Shown here: one piece after another, positions 23,449 to 64,000 of the stretch
Numbering within the stretch: position 1 is the stretch's first letter
Layout: each line of letters begins with the position of its first letter
Assembly (NCBI GenBank): GCA_002633025.1
Contig: NMRB01002803.1
Coordinates: 24,041-88,040, forward strand
From: Notospermus geniculatus
Lineage: Eukaryota; Nemertea; Pilidiophora; Heteronemertea; Lineidae
DNA: 64,000 nt
Reading direction: 5' to 3'
Notes under the pieces: generated by a model
What the model was told of the DNA's origin: nothing
Databases searched by the model: none
The model's input: the letters and a program-made list of their open reading frames with translations, nothing else
Made by a program: the position numbers and the translations under genes

Positions 23449-23610
23449 AAATCCCAAATTCGCTTTCCTGTGCACACCTGGGTCTCAAAACACAATCAGC
23501 CTCATCTTCAAAAGTTCTCTGGCTTGAAATTAACATCTCGATGCAAAGATGTGCTGTGCGTAGATATCGGGTTCAAATCCATCAATTTGGGATTTGTCTG
23601 TTGGAAAGCC
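23449..23610. mobile_element. Foldback element, family F1 short copy
   Basis: Left AGACAAATCCCAAATT is mirrored by AATTTGGGATTTGTCT at the right. CTGTGCACACC inside resembles the F1 arm at 1385 and 10785. Confidence 0.6.
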
Positions 23611-24042
23611 CTCAAGAATACCTATGTGACAGTGTTTCTTTACGATTATGTTATTTGACAGGTTTATCCTTATTTTTGGTGAAATAGCTAGTGTAAGTGA
23701 AAGGGTTAAAGAACGCTGTTGATGCTGTATTTAGGGGTCCTTATCCTAGGTGTATAGTACGGTAATTTAGTTGACATGCTTATTCATGGATTTAACCGAC
23801 CCCACATTTGTCATCGATGCTGGCCATAAAGCGCCCTCTATGGAGTAGTTGTGATGAACGGGCCCGTGGAAAACACTGCTAGATTTTACATGATCTCTGT
23901 CTGTGTATATACTCAATTCTCTCGTACATAAGTACATGTATCTTATTTGTTTGCGATATTTTGAGCTAGCCACGGATGAGCGATTTCTGTGGTCAAAAAA
24001 ACATATCTACATGCAGGAGGAAACCGGAGTGCCCGGAAACCT

Positions 24043-24210
24043 GAACCTCCCTTAGTGGACGCCTCTGCTAGGACACCTCTCTATTAAGGACACCAATGTT
24101 GAGTTCCATATTAGTCATTTCTGTTCATTTTCACCTCTGTAATCAGGACACCTCTCAATTAAGGACAGAGTTTGTCAGTCCAAAAATGTGTCTTTGAGGT
24201 TCCATTGTAT
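24043..24210. mobile_element. CAGTGGAACCTC-family MITE (degenerate copy)
   Basis: Internal words GGACACCTCT, TCATTTCTGTTCATTT, ACCTCTGTAATCAGGACACC and CAATTAAGGACAG are those of the cleaner copies at 39230-39411 and 51094-51275. The end GAGGTTCCATTGTA is near the consensus. Confidence 0.65.
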
Positions 24211-24463
24211 TTTAAGTTTTTTCAACAAAAAAACCTGCCAGATTTTGCTCTTCTATATGGTCCATTATTGATTTTTTTTTAAACAAATGTCTGGCCGTAC
24301 TTTCTGTTGATCATATCATGTGCCTTTGAACTTTGACATATCATGTTGGGAGAGTGGAGTCAGTGGTGGACCAGTAAGGCACCGCCTTCTTAAGCATTAC
24401 AGTTGGAATAAAGAGCTTAACGCCAACAGACATTTCATTGACACGGAATTGGTTAGACCCTAT

Positions 24464-24590
24464 GGGTCGTATTCATAAAGCGGTTCTATCTTTAGAACCG
24501 TCTTAGGCCGGTTCCAAGTATTGTCAACCACTATACCTGGAACCGGCCTAAGACGGTTCCAATGATAGAACCGCTTCATGAATACGACCC
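24464..24590. mobile_element. 127-bp palindromic MITE, copy 1 (TAT target)
   Basis: A near-perfect palindrome beginning GGGTCGTATTCATAAAGCGG and ending in its complement, with internal CTTAGGCCGGTTCCA arms. TAT flanks it at 24461-24463 and 24591-24593, as expected for a 3-bp target-site duplication of PIF/Harbinger type (inference). Confidence 0.85.
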
Positions 24591-24593
24591 TAT

Positions 24594-24720
24594 GGGTCAT
24601 ATTCATAAAGCAGTTCTATCGTTAGAACCGTCTTAGGCCGGTTCCAAGTACAGTGGTTGACGATACTTGGAACCGGCCTAAGACGGTTCTAAAGATAGAA
24701 CCGCTTTATGAATACGACCC
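24594..24720. mobile_element. 127-bp palindromic MITE, copy 2 (TAT target)
   Basis: Same length and sequence family as 24464-24590. TAT again flanks it at 24591-24593 and 24721-24723, so the two elements share the middle TAT. Its loop is inverted relative to copy 1 (ACAGTGGTTGACGATA versus TATTGTCAACCACTAT). Confidence 0.85.
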
Positions 24721-24908
24721 TATATTTCTTGGACTGATATGGACACACCTTGCGCTCGTGGGAATTGGAGAATGGTAAAATGTCTTAGATGTGATTTCAG
24801 CACTATTTCTGCCCAAATTTACAACCTAGGCTAGGCTGGGCCAATAGGTCCAAGTCTTTTGATGACATGCTGCAACCAAGTCAAATTCTTTGTTTGAATT
24901 GTTGCCCA

Positions 24909-25065
24909 GGGCTGGGTTGCACAAAACTCATGTTAGCGCTAACATGATGTTAGCGCTAACATCATGTTAAATGACGTAAAATGACAATGGATTTTGACGT
25001 CATCTAACATAAATGTTAGCGCTAACTCCATGTTAGCGCTAACATGAGTTTTGTGCAACCGGCCC
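24909..25065. mobile_element. Palindromic MITE with TGTTAGCGCTAACA motifs
   Basis: GGTTGCACAAAACTCATG begins the left arm and CATGAGTTTTGTGCAACC ends the right. The self-complementary word TTAGCGCTAA occurs four times, two per arm, with TGACGTAAAATGACA and TTTTGACGTCA at the centre. Confidence 0.85.
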
Positions 25066-25609
25066 CTGGGCCCTTTATGGAAGAGTATAACCGGTATAAT
25101 GTTGGGCAAGGTTGATTTTGACAGCCCTATGGTTTAACTGACGTAATATCTACTTTCTAACTTAAGAGGGCAGAGAGGGTTCCGACTTACAGTTGGTCCA
25201 ATAACCTACATAGGTGAAATGGACAACAGTCAAAATTCAAAGGTTTTCACTTTTAACTGCTGCTTCTTCTCCTTGCCATATCTGTTGTACTGAATGTTTT
25301 TATTTCATTGTTTTAAGTGGAAGATATTGTTAATTGCATGTTTAAGTTATTTCACGAATCATGCATCTGTTTGGACCGTTAGATGTGTAGACAGTGTTGA
25401 CGTTAGTCCATCCTGTGTCAGTTTCACACCACCGTGAAATGGGTTGATACATAAATATGTACATGAACATGTATTAAAATTGTATCTCGCTGTTTTAGGC
25501 TAGCTTTCTAGTTGAGTGAGTGTGCGAAATAACACACTGAAAAGTCGGTGCATGAGAAATGTCTCAATCCAAATGACCATGATTTCTTCACTTGATGCCA
25601 TCGGTTCTG

Positions 25610-25980
25610 TCATTGCGCTACACTCGTCCCCAGTGTTCAGTTGGCCATAGGTATAGATCCACTCAACACTGGCATGGTTGGTGCCAAAAGTGAAGGATCA
25701 TCAATAGATGGTGTTGTTTGATGAGGGATCCAATCATATGTTATCATCACAGGTTTAACCAACGCCGCTGTAACACTTTCTGATTGGTTAAGATACGTGT
25801 ACAAAATGTACACTGTATATTCATACTCGCGGCAGATTCCCAGCGGGGATTACCTGAATCGGACAGCTAACGCCATCTATTAGTGATACTTTGAGGATTG
25901 CATCAACTGAAGCAGTTTCAGAGTGCAGGTTACGTAGTGGGTAGCGGTTTGAAACTACGGGAGGAGTTTATCATGGTGCA
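25610..25980 (+). repeat. Dispersed repeat R1 of about 380 bp
   Basis: Contains CCCCAGTGTTCAGTTGG, AAAAGTGAAGGATCATCAAT, GATTGGTTAAGATACGTGTA and ACTGAAGCAGTTTCAGAG. The reverse complement occurs at 41665-42055 and 53483-53865. CAGTGTTCAGT and ACTCAACACTG form an inner inverted pair. Confidence 0.7.
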
Positions 25981-26852
25981 AGCAATCGTAGGTGTATGTG
26001 ACCTGACATCAGCCTTAGCTAAAGAAAGTTAGTTCCCTACGGCCCAGGCTCCTGGGTGAAGGGAGTATTGACACCATCACCGCATACCGTATGTTTTATT
26101 CTGATCAATGCAGTTCGAGTAATTTATGGAAGTAGGCCTACCTTGTAGATTAAGACATTCCAGACAGATAATAGTTGTCCAATGCAATATTACCGGTAGA
26201 TATTTACCAGTAGCTATCTTACAGACGTAACCCCATTTTTTTTGCATTTTATATGTTAACTTTTCAATGACTGAAGCTTTCAAATCCTGACATCTGTTAC
26301 CAGTGGACAATGTGCCTCAGTAACGCATGTTGTGTGTTTCTAGTAACTTTGTATGTTGTTTGGGCAGCTTGGTCATGCGTGCCCTACGAGAATCATGTTA
26401 AGTGATAAATCAGTAATTTCGTTCTTTTGTGCGAGGTGTTTTGATCATATCATTGACTAAATTTTTTTATTTCATTAAAATTCCATCATTTCCGACATTA
26501 AAACTTGCTTTGTTACATAATAAATCAATTTCGTGAACTCGATGTATGTTGTGTTTCTTATGAAACTTATTAATTTTTGTTAGAACATGGGCAACATAGG
26601 ACGAACTTCCTAATTCTAGTTTCCGCTAGCCCCCTTTACTGGTTTACTGCTTCCTGCACGGTGTGAGCAGGGCATGATCTTTGGCTCCTGATCGGTTGTA
26701 CCAAATGGAGAATGGACACTGTACCTGTGAAAACCGGATTCAAGAAACCGCTAAGCTAATAATATATCCTGGATACAGGGAAACTCACTCGTACATGTAA
26801 GTGTCGGTTCAGGCATTATCTGCCCAGGGCTTGGTTGGTGAAAATTCGAATA

Positions 26853-26892
26853 GCCTTGTAAACCTCAGATTTAAAATCTGAAATTTACAAGG
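26853..26892. repeat. Short hairpin
   Basis: CCTTGTAAA, CAGATTTAAAATCTG and TTTACAAGG make a 9-bp outer and 7-bp inner stem. Function unknown. Confidence 0.5.
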
Positions 26893-27472
26893 ATATCATT
26901 TTAGCTCGGTGGCCTTGAAAAAGCCTTGAATTTGCTGGATTTTCCTCGAACCATCTCCCCTTCGTAACGATGTTTTCTTCATTGGCATTATGAAAAACTG
27001 AGTCCGGCTTGTCAGAAATACCTTATGCGTGAAACCAGGAGGAGATTTTCTAGGAGTGCCCTACTCCTGAAGTAGGGTGTCACCATTCAAGATTAATATG
27101 AAAGTGAAAGTCAATGTTTCTTCCATTCATTCACAAAAGGTTGGCCTTGAAGAGTCTTATATTAGAAAGGCCTTGAATTTGCCGAGTGAAAGGCTGCGCG
27201 ATCCTTGTTTACTACTCGGCCCAAAGTATTTCAATGTCTAACATGAGATTTACAGAAGATTCTGACTGTTATGTATTGCCGTTTGTTTCTGGTAATGAAT
27301 AAATGTGAAAATACTTTAAAAGTTACAGCACCCGTTTTCTGAGTTTAACTCAATTGAGTAAAAATCTCCAAAACATCGAAGCCCCAGATGAACCTGCTAT
27401 ACGTGGGTTCCAAATGATGACTGGTACCATCTTGGCAGATATACATCCATGGTGCTCCAACTTTGGAGTCTT

Positions 27473-27690
27473 GATGGCCTAGTGGTGACAACATCTGCTT
27501 AGCAAGCGGCAGGTCCCAGGTTCGAATCCCTGGCCATATATGGGATTAATCATCCCCGACTCTTCAGTCCGTCGCATGGGACAGTAAGTTGTGGGGCAAG
27601 TAAAAGTCCGCATCCAAGTGAGGAACATGAGTAGCTTGAGATGGTCTCTTCCGTACTTACCAGGGCCAATAATGATATCATTTTGGCCCT
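27473..27690 (+). repeat. tRNA-derived SINE, family S1 copy 3
   Basis: GATGGCCTAGTGG box A, CAGGTTCGAATCCC box B, then CATGGGACAGTAAG, CATCCAAGTGAGGAACATGA and a CAGGGCCAATAATG tail ending in GGCCCTGATGG. Confidence 0.85.
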
Positions 27691-28333
27691 GATGGAAAAA
27701 ACTAATGCATATACATGTACAAATACTTCGAAACTTAAGGAAGTGCTGACATCTAGTGACCCTATATTCAACTACTAGTAACCTGGTAGTGGGATGTGCC
27801 GGTAGTAGTGGGTAGCATAGTTGTTGGCAGTAGTGGGGTAGGCTACAGCCAGTATGTGGCTTTTCCACTGCACTGGACACGAGGACCTGGTTATGAGCTA
27901 ATGCAGGAGCTTAATTGGTAAAAGCAGTCAGAGTCCATCCAGTAAAAGATGCTGGCTGAGGATGAAGAAATAACAAGTAAAAGTTTAAAATATGAAAAAT
28001 ATTATTATCATTATAAACCAAAATCAGACATTTTGAAGTACCGGTATTTAATTTACTAGACCAAGACTAATGACAAGCACCACTGAAGGTGTAAAATATG
28101 CGTGTATAAAATACACCAAAAAACTGCAGAATTTGAACATTTCCTAGGTTCTCCATCCACCCGTATCATAAAATAGACCAGTTAAAAATAGAAACTTTTG
28201 ACTTTTTGTAGAAATCCAATCATCATAGAAGGGTGAAACCCGAACGTTGTGACTGCCAACACAGCGGTATAAGTATTTCTCAAGAATGGAACCATGGTGG
28301 TCATATGCCATAACTTCATGTTATCATTCCAAG

Positions 28334-28370
28334 CATGGAGGTATAAAATATCTTATTTTATACCTCCATG
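28334..28370. repeat. Perfect 17-bp hairpin
   Basis: CATGGAGGTATAAAATA, a TCT loop, and the exact complement. It lies between the two convergent genes. It may be a tiny foldback element; no transcript evidence can be read. Confidence 0.7.
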
Positions 28371-28880
28371 TTCCAAGTAACCCACACAAAATGACCCAAA
28401 ATGACATAGTACCCATACTATCAAGACTATTACTGTAGGCCTATTCCCTGGCAAGGGAGCTGCTAGCTTCATTAATACCTGCATCAAACTGTCTTTATCA
28501 GACAGCCGAACCCTAACTTTTATAACTTGAAATTGGCCTACTTTACTAGAATTTCACGCACCGGAAAAAGAATGGTGTAGGTTATATTTCTCTGAGATCA
28601 GTTGGTTCCTTGAATATTCAAGCTACATTCTCTGTGTAACTGGAATTTAAAGTTACAGTTTACAGATTTTAATCTGAATAAATATTGGTTCAATTGACCA
28701 TTTGATTAAAAATATATCAGGAATATCATAAATATAACTTTGTCCACACCATAAAATCACTTCAATGCCTTATTAAACTTCTCACAGCCCAGCAGGCTAG
28801 GCTGATTTCGCAAGTGATCGATGTGCAGAGCACTGTACAACAAAACAGAAGATTATTCGGTACATACATGTACAACCACT

Positions 28881-29080
28881 GATGTACACATCACTGTGTT
28901 CTTGCATGTACATGTACACACATCACCCTTGCATGTACACACCAATGTGTTCTTGCATGAACACACGTGATGTGTTCTTGCATGTACACATCACTATGTA
29001 GTTGCATGTAGGCCCTACATGTAGTGCACAGATCACTATGTTAATAGGTCTACTTGCATGTAGGCCCTACACATCGTAAA
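28881..29080. repeat. Minisatellite, about 30-bp units
   Basis: Irregular repeats of GTGTTCTTGCATGTACACAT with CACTATGT spacers, about six units, just beyond the 3' end of the kinase gene. Confidence 0.7.
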
Positions 29081-29120
29081 CTTCCATGTTCACCATCACA
29101 TGTACGATTTGCATATTCCT

Positions 29121-29126
29121 TTTATT
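29121..29126 (-). terminator. Candidate polyadenylation signal (PI3-kinase)
   Basis: TTTATT on the plus strand is AATAAA on the minus strand, about 240 bases after the kinase stop codon. Confidence 0.5.
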
Positions 29127-29362
29127 TATCATCATCATCGTTGTCGGCGTTACGAGAGCCACGGCTCTTTGCCGTAGCGCACACCAGAACAGAGAATATT
29201 ACGGCCCTTGAACCGCTGAGTTATCCGTCACTGTCTACATTTGCTTGAAAAAATATACACGGATGTCTCTTTGTAGAAAATACAATGTATACAAGACGAA
29301 AGTGGTCCCTGAAAATCACAAAACGTAATCCCCCGCCGTAACGCCACATCTTCACAAGGCCA

Positions 29363-59271
<29,909 letters not shown>

Positions 59272-59272
<1 letters not shown>

Positions 59273-59367
59273 TAAAATCCAACACTTCTCTGTAAATTGA
59301 TTTTGTGGCGTCCCACACGGAGAATCCAAACATGTGGGAAACGTTTGTAGATGCATCCATTCAGCAT
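59272..59367 (-). CDS. uORF upstream of the PI3-kinase start
   Basis: ATG at 59367 opens 31 codons ending in TAA at 59274-59272, whose last A is the A of the kinase ATG (TAATG). It begins MLNGCIYKRFPHVW. Such overlap can allow reinitiation or repress translation. Real only if the 5' UTR exon starts upstream of 59367. Confidence 0.4.
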
Positions 59368-59389
59368 GAATTTGACGTTAAATCCTGCA

Positions 59390-61260
59390 ACTATTCCTCA
59401 TTTGTGAAGCGATAATATTCACTCTTAATCTCAAAGTGAAAGTTTACAGTCATACAATTATGACAATGATACCCGATAGCTTGCTCCGTTTGTTAAGACA
59501 GTACCGGTACTTTGACTCAGGGACAAAAACTGAATGTTCATTGAAAGTCATTTTTGTCAAATGTTAAGTCAACCTCTCAGAGACAGACATCTCTCCTACA
59601 AATGTAAGTGAATACATGTAGCAAAGAACACAATATGGTTGAGTTACAACAGAAATCAAAAGGAATTACTGCCTTGGGCTCCTTTCACGTGACATACTGC
59701 CTGTGGACATCATGATGGAGTTCAGACATACCGGTGAAAATACTTCAAAGCCAATTTCAGTTTCAGATGAAATTAACAACAGTTTTGTACTCGGTCACAA
59801 GTAGTCCGACGATATTCCCGGATATTTCTTCATGAACACAGATAAAGATAGATGTCCTTGAGGATAGAAAATGGCAACACAAACCACAATGTAAAGTCCC
59901 CCAGACAAAATGAAGCCGGTACTGATAGTCCTTTAGAATATTACTCCTCTCTTATCTATTTCTGCTAGTACTAGAAACTACTCCACGATTCTCCACATAA
60001 TGACTGACTGTATGAGTGGGCTTCGTAGCCAATCAGCTGTTAGTGTTAGAACATCAGCAATGCTGATGTATTGACGAGGAGGTTCTTCAGAAATCGCTCG
60101 ACATGTCTGAGTGGGAAGGTAACATTTGAGAGATGGTGATTTTAGCCAGTTTGACCTGAAACTAAACCGTTCTTCAGGTAAAAACAGAAAAATAGACAAG
60201 AGAGTTTTTATTTACCTGTTGGAGCCGGCTTTTGTTTGTGAGACTATTGTGGCGTTGTCTGAATGACTCAGAGCAGTATTACAAGGATCCCACGATTGGC
60301 TGAACTATACTTTTAGTAAATTGTTTGTTACTGGACAAGTTGTAAACACATGACTAAAGGGTAACATCCTGTTTTTACGGGGTTTTCACACAAACATAGT
60401 TAAGACTAAGGGTCGTATGCACGGGTCGGACTTTAGCCTAAAGTATAGCTTTTAAGTTAGACTTCCTCTTTACTTGAAGCATTGAGAAAAGTCATACTTT
60501 AATGAAAGTGTGGCTGAAGACCGACCTATGCCTATATGTTTGTCATTTCTACTGCCTCACAAATTCTTTTGCAATTTCGACTTTGTTATTATTTGCTGTT
60601 TTTACTTCATCACAAATTCCTTTGCCGTCTTCTGCTTTTTCATAATTTCTTAAATTGCAATTTCGACTTCCATGTACCGGTACATGTACTTCAACACCTT
60701 TACTTTTGCAACTTCGATCTTGAATATTGGGTTAGGCCTACATCGGGTTAATATCATTCAAACATACATGTACATGTACTTAATTTTATCTTGGAGGAAT
60801 TATAGTATAATTCGGAGGAATTATAGTATAATTCCTCCAAGATTTTATCATACCTTTTAAAGATATTTTTTAGAGCAATTCCTCCTATAGGCATAATGTA
60901 CAGTTGTACGGGGTTCATCAAAGTTCACACACACTTCACAAAGCTCAATCAGCAATTGAGTCCAATCCTCCCATAGCAGGGTTTTGGTCTTGTTCCTCTT
61001 CATACATGTACTTGCTGTGAGTGGATGAAGAGGCACGAGGTAAAACCCCGTGGTTGGAGGATGAGACTCCATGAATCCACATGACACAGTACCCTACCTT
61101 CCAGGCTATATGGATAGTTGTACACGTTTACATGTAAATGTCATGTGGGCCTGGGGCACTCTTGAAAGCTTCCTGGATGGTGATATTTAATATGTTATGT
61201 ATCTGGGACAGATACATGATTTGTGAGACAAAGCTATCAGTTTAATCCACTGAGTGATAC
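59390..61260. other. Upstream region of the PI3-kinase gene
   Basis: No further coding exon seen. Probably holds UTR exons and a promoter, which I cannot place. Contains a partial GGGTCGTATGCACGGGTCGG element near 60411 and pyrimidine-rich tracts at 60540-60720. Confidence 0.4.
60790..60841. repeat. 52-bp palindrome
   Basis: CTTGGAGGAATTATAGTATA and its complement around a GGA spacer; GAATTATAGTATAATTC itself is nearly palindromic and occurs twice. Confidence 0.75.
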
Positions 61261-61269
61261 ACCCAGATT

Positions 61270-61985
61270 TGCAGTCCAGACCAAACGCCTGATCAGGCCA
61301 TGGCTTCATCAGGCTACATGTACCTCTCCTGATGAGGCAATATCGGTAGCTTGATGAGGCAACCATCTCAAGAATCAGAAAGAAACAAGGAAGAAACAAA
61401 GTGGCCGCAAACGAAACAAAATGTCATACGACTAAAAGCATGTGTTTATACCATACTTTGATCTCACCGTGCAATTCTCTTATCTACAGTGGAATTATGA
61501 CGTAATCAGTGTGTCAAATCAAAAAGGTGTTTTCCATTAGCAGAAGCTGGAGAATACCAGGATGTAGCCTCATCAAGCTACCTGCAATAGAGTGTTTGCA
61601 CCGGTGGCCATGTTGGAGGTATGAACAAAAGAATTTGTCACCAGTCACGGTCTACGGAGATTAACTTCGATTGTTTTGGAAGTCTGTTCTTTTGTTGTAT
61701 GCCTCCAACATGGCCGCTGTGACGTCACATGCAAACACTCTATATGGCGGACGTTGCCTGATGAAGCCATCTGATGGAAAATCTGTTAAAAAACACCAAC
61801 ACAAGTTTGAATGAAAATACTTTTGTTACTGGTTGCTTTTAAATAGTGGATCACATGCTTTAGACTGAAAATCTTGAAGAAAAAAACATAAAAGAAAAAA
61901 CAACAGGAAATTATCCACATGGCTTCATCAGGCTACCTTGCCTGATCAGGAGATGGCCTGATCAAGCGTTTGGTCTCGACTGTTT
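61270..61985. mobile_element. Non-autonomous transposon of about 715 bp
   Basis: CAGTCCAGACCAAACGCCTG, then ATCAGGCCAT at the left, mirrored at 61950-61982 with few mismatches. Many GCCTGATGA/TCATCAGGC words lie in both arms. No transposase. It contains a nested MITE at 61588-61742. Confidence 0.75.
61588..61742. mobile_element. Nested MITE, termini TAGAGTGTTTGCA
   Basis: TAGAGTGTTTGCA and TGCAAACACTCTA are exact inverted ends with TA borders. Inside, GGCCATGTTGGAGG and CCTCCAACATGGCC, then GAACAAAAGAA and TTCTTTTGTT, continue the arms. Confidence 0.82.
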
Positions 61986-62702
61986 GAAAACAGCTACACC
62001 AACACTAAATGCCTCCCCCCCCCCCAAGTAAAATGATGGGGAGGACTCAATATGGCTTAAAGCCAGAAGACTAAAAAATGACATGCTGCACCACACTGTA
62101 CTGTGCACAGGTGGAGTTCGACATACGCAGTCACAGGCCCCTAGCCTAGGCCTTAGCTGCTAGCTTAGGCCTAGCTAGCCTAGGCCTAGGCTACCACTAT
62201 AAAATCACTGAATCATTGAACACTTACCAGCAAAATCAATGTCGTTCACTGGCCTGTATCACTACGACTCGATTATCATAGTTGGCAGCGACAACATCAA
62301 GAAGATTGATAACTCCTTTAGGGAAAATACCAACTTTTTCTTCACTTGAAAAGTTTTCAGGAAGTGAAACCGAAGAGCATTTATTTTAAATCCGTCCGCG
62401 TGAAAAGTAGTGCCCAATACCTGTTTATCTTTTGAGAAAGGCGAAAAATTACACATATTTTACATTATTCGTGATTGGTATTGTCATCTTAGTTTAATAA
62501 TCTTATGTTTGCCTTTCAATAAAAAGAACTTGAAACTTTTTTATTCTGATTATATCACTCCGCCTTTTACTGGTTCCTTAACGATCCGACGGTGGCGCTG
62601 ACTGATGATTCATGTCGGAGGCCAGGTAGGGGCCAGAGTGTCCACCACCGTCTTTAAATAGAACAGTGACGTCATCACTGGGAACGCCGTATCCAAAGCA
62701 AA

Positions 62703-62912
62703 AGCGAGATAAGTGCAAAACGCGAAATGACTTCACAACGTTGTCAAACATGTCTGTAGAAAATTTATTCAAATGTAGGCCTACTTGTATTTTCCCTGAA
62801 CTGAACATGCCCCAAGCGAAGATGACCCCAAGTATCTGCATGTGGATGCATTTATCATTTAGGGCCTATGCTATTCCATTACCTCCTTATAGGACTTAGC
62901 AAGAAGTCAATC
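62703..62912. repeat. 210-bp direct repeat, first unit (assembly scar)
   Basis: Apparently identical to 62914-63123, separated only by the N at 62913. Non-coding. Confidence 0.92.
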
Positions 62913-62913
62913 N

Positions 62914-63123
62914 AGCGAGATAAGTGCAAAACGCGAAATGACTTCACAACGTTGTCAAACATGTCTGTAGAAAATTTATTCAAATGTAGGCCTACTTGTA
63001 TTTTCCCTGAACTGAACATGCCCCAAGCGAAGATGACCCCAAGTATCTGCATGTGGATGCATTTATCATTTAGGGCCTATGCTATTCCATTACCTCCTTA
63101 TAGGACTTAGCAAGAAGTCAATC
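62914..63123. repeat. 210-bp direct repeat, second unit (assembly scar)
   Basis: Identical to 62703-62912; overlapping contig ends left unmerged around an N would give this. Confidence 0.92.
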
Positions 63124-63135
63124 TCCAGAATTCAC

Positions 63136-63681
63136 GAATTTTCTACCCCAACCAGGGTCTTTTTCAAGTGGAACTTTACAATCGGAAACTCTAGAAAAGA
63201 CTGAGCTGAAACCCGAATGTGGAACTTATAACCTGTGTAGGGGAGCTGAGGAGCTCCAACTGAGAAGGCTCTGTCACCGACTGACATGGCATTGGCCTTG
63301 GGAATCGACAAATTGCAGAGACGACTCTCAATTACATCTTTCAGATCCTTAATACCTAACTAATTTTGAATGACGATGCCTCTTACTGAATCCACAAATT
63401 CGCTTTAAGACTTCACCCTGGAAGGAATTTAACAATTTATAATCAGATGAGGTTAACTTGAGACATTCCATCCTATACAGTAAAATCGGTTGGATGGCGC
63501 TATTAAACAAAAAGCTCTTAGCCTGGGAGGACAATCCCGGGTAAGAAAAACCTTTTGAGGCTAAACTATAGGAAGCTTTCCTAGCTGAGCTAATCTTACG
63601 CTGGGCATGCTCCGTCGCCTTGCCAGATGATTGAAAATTTACCGGTACGCCAAAAACGTCAAAACTTTTGACAATATTCAA
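63136..63681 (-). pseudogene. LINE reverse-transcriptase C-terminal remnant
   Basis: The frame 63681-63349 reads HAQRKISSARKASYSLASKG, AIQPILLYRMECL and LLNSFQGEVLKRICG, the thumb and post-RT region typical of invertebrate non-LTR retrotransposon ORF2. It stops at 63349, but a shifted frame continues with IKDLKDVIESRLCNL, AMSVGDRAFSVGAPQL and KFHLKKTL, the usual ORF2 tail. So it is a frameshifted, 5'-truncated copy. Conserved catalytic residues lie upstream and are absent. Confidence 0.75.
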
Positions 63682-63698
63682 AGGGTCATTCCCTAAAG

Positions 63699-63865
63699 GC
63701 CCGTTTACACATGCAACTTTTCATATGCAACTTCATGCAACTTGTTGCATAAACCTGATGAGACCAAAAATTTCATAAAAGTTGCATGTGTAAACAGTCA
63801 TGCAACTTGTTGCAACTCGATCACGCTGGATGTTGCATCGATTTTTCTATGTGTAAACCGTCCCA
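63699..63865. mobile_element. MITE, termini GGCCCGTTTACACATGCAAC
   Basis: GCCCGTTTACACATGCAACT and GTGTAAACCGTCCC are inverted outer ends; CATGCAACTTGTTGCA repeats and AAAGTTGCATGTGTAAAC fill the inside. Confidence 0.6.
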
Positions 63866-63921
63866 GGTAGTTTGCAACAAGTTGCAAGTTGCTGCAACTT
63901 GCAACTAAGCAGAAGGAAACT

Positions 63922-63968
63922 TGGAGAGATTTTGTAACGTTTGTAGCAAACGTTACAAAATCTCTCCA
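63922..63968. repeat. Perfect 22-bp hairpin
   Basis: TGGAGAGATTTTGTAACGTT begins a 22-bp arm matched exactly by its complement across a 3-base loop (TAG). Confidence 0.85.
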
Positions 63969-64000
63969 TGCAGTGGTGAGATTCTGTAACCTTCTGTATT

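Noticed and set aside
28881-29080. CRISPR-like regular repeat
   Set aside because: Units are irregular, spacers are not unique, and the genome is animal; it is a minisatellite.

Overview
This window is nuclear DNA from an animal, most likely a marine invertebrate. Genes are interrupted by GT-AG introns, intergenic and intronic DNA is packed with small palindromic transposons and tRNA-derived SINEs, and TACATGTA and AGGCCTA words recur throughout. The species cannot be fixed from the sequence. A bilaterian such as an echinoderm, lancelet, mollusc or brachiopod fits.

Three protein genes are supported. (1) 1928-4165 (-): an intronless C2H2 zinc-finger protein of 745 residues with two AT-hook-like motifs. 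(2) 6001-20851 (+): VEPH1/Melted, rebuilt here as 13 coding exons giving 772 residues and ending in a PH domain. (3) 59272-29363 (-): a class IA PI3-kinase catalytic subunit of the p110 beta/delta type, rebuilt as 20 coding exons giving 1082 residues. The zinc-finger gene and VEPH1 are head to head; VEPH1 and the kinase gene are tail to tail across about 8.5 kb of repeat-rich DNA. VEPH1 and the PI3-kinase both belong to insulin/PI3K/FoxO-type growth signalling.

The most striking structure is a direct repeat of about 11.7-11.8 kb, copy A 34301-46025 and copy B 46167-57985, each carrying PI3-kinase exons 3-10. Copy B lacks exon 7 at a single-N gap. Coding exons are nearly identical between copies while introns differ by several transposon insertions and by minisatellite length. 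I judge this most likely to be two haplotypes of a heterozygous animal laid end to end by the assembler, but a true in-frame exon duplication is possible because both edges are phase 0. A second assembly scar is the 210-bp direct repeat around an N at 62913.

The rest is mobile DNA: many non-autonomous elements with terminal inverted repeats (several with visible target-site duplications or an empty site in the sister copy), three tRNA-like SINE families, a Tc1-like transposase 3' end near 811-1145, and a LINE reverse-transcriptase fragment at 63136-63681. No operon, CRISPR array or prokaryote-type system is present, and I saw no convincing new biological system. The best leads are the duplicated kinase exons and the family of precisely inserted palindromes.
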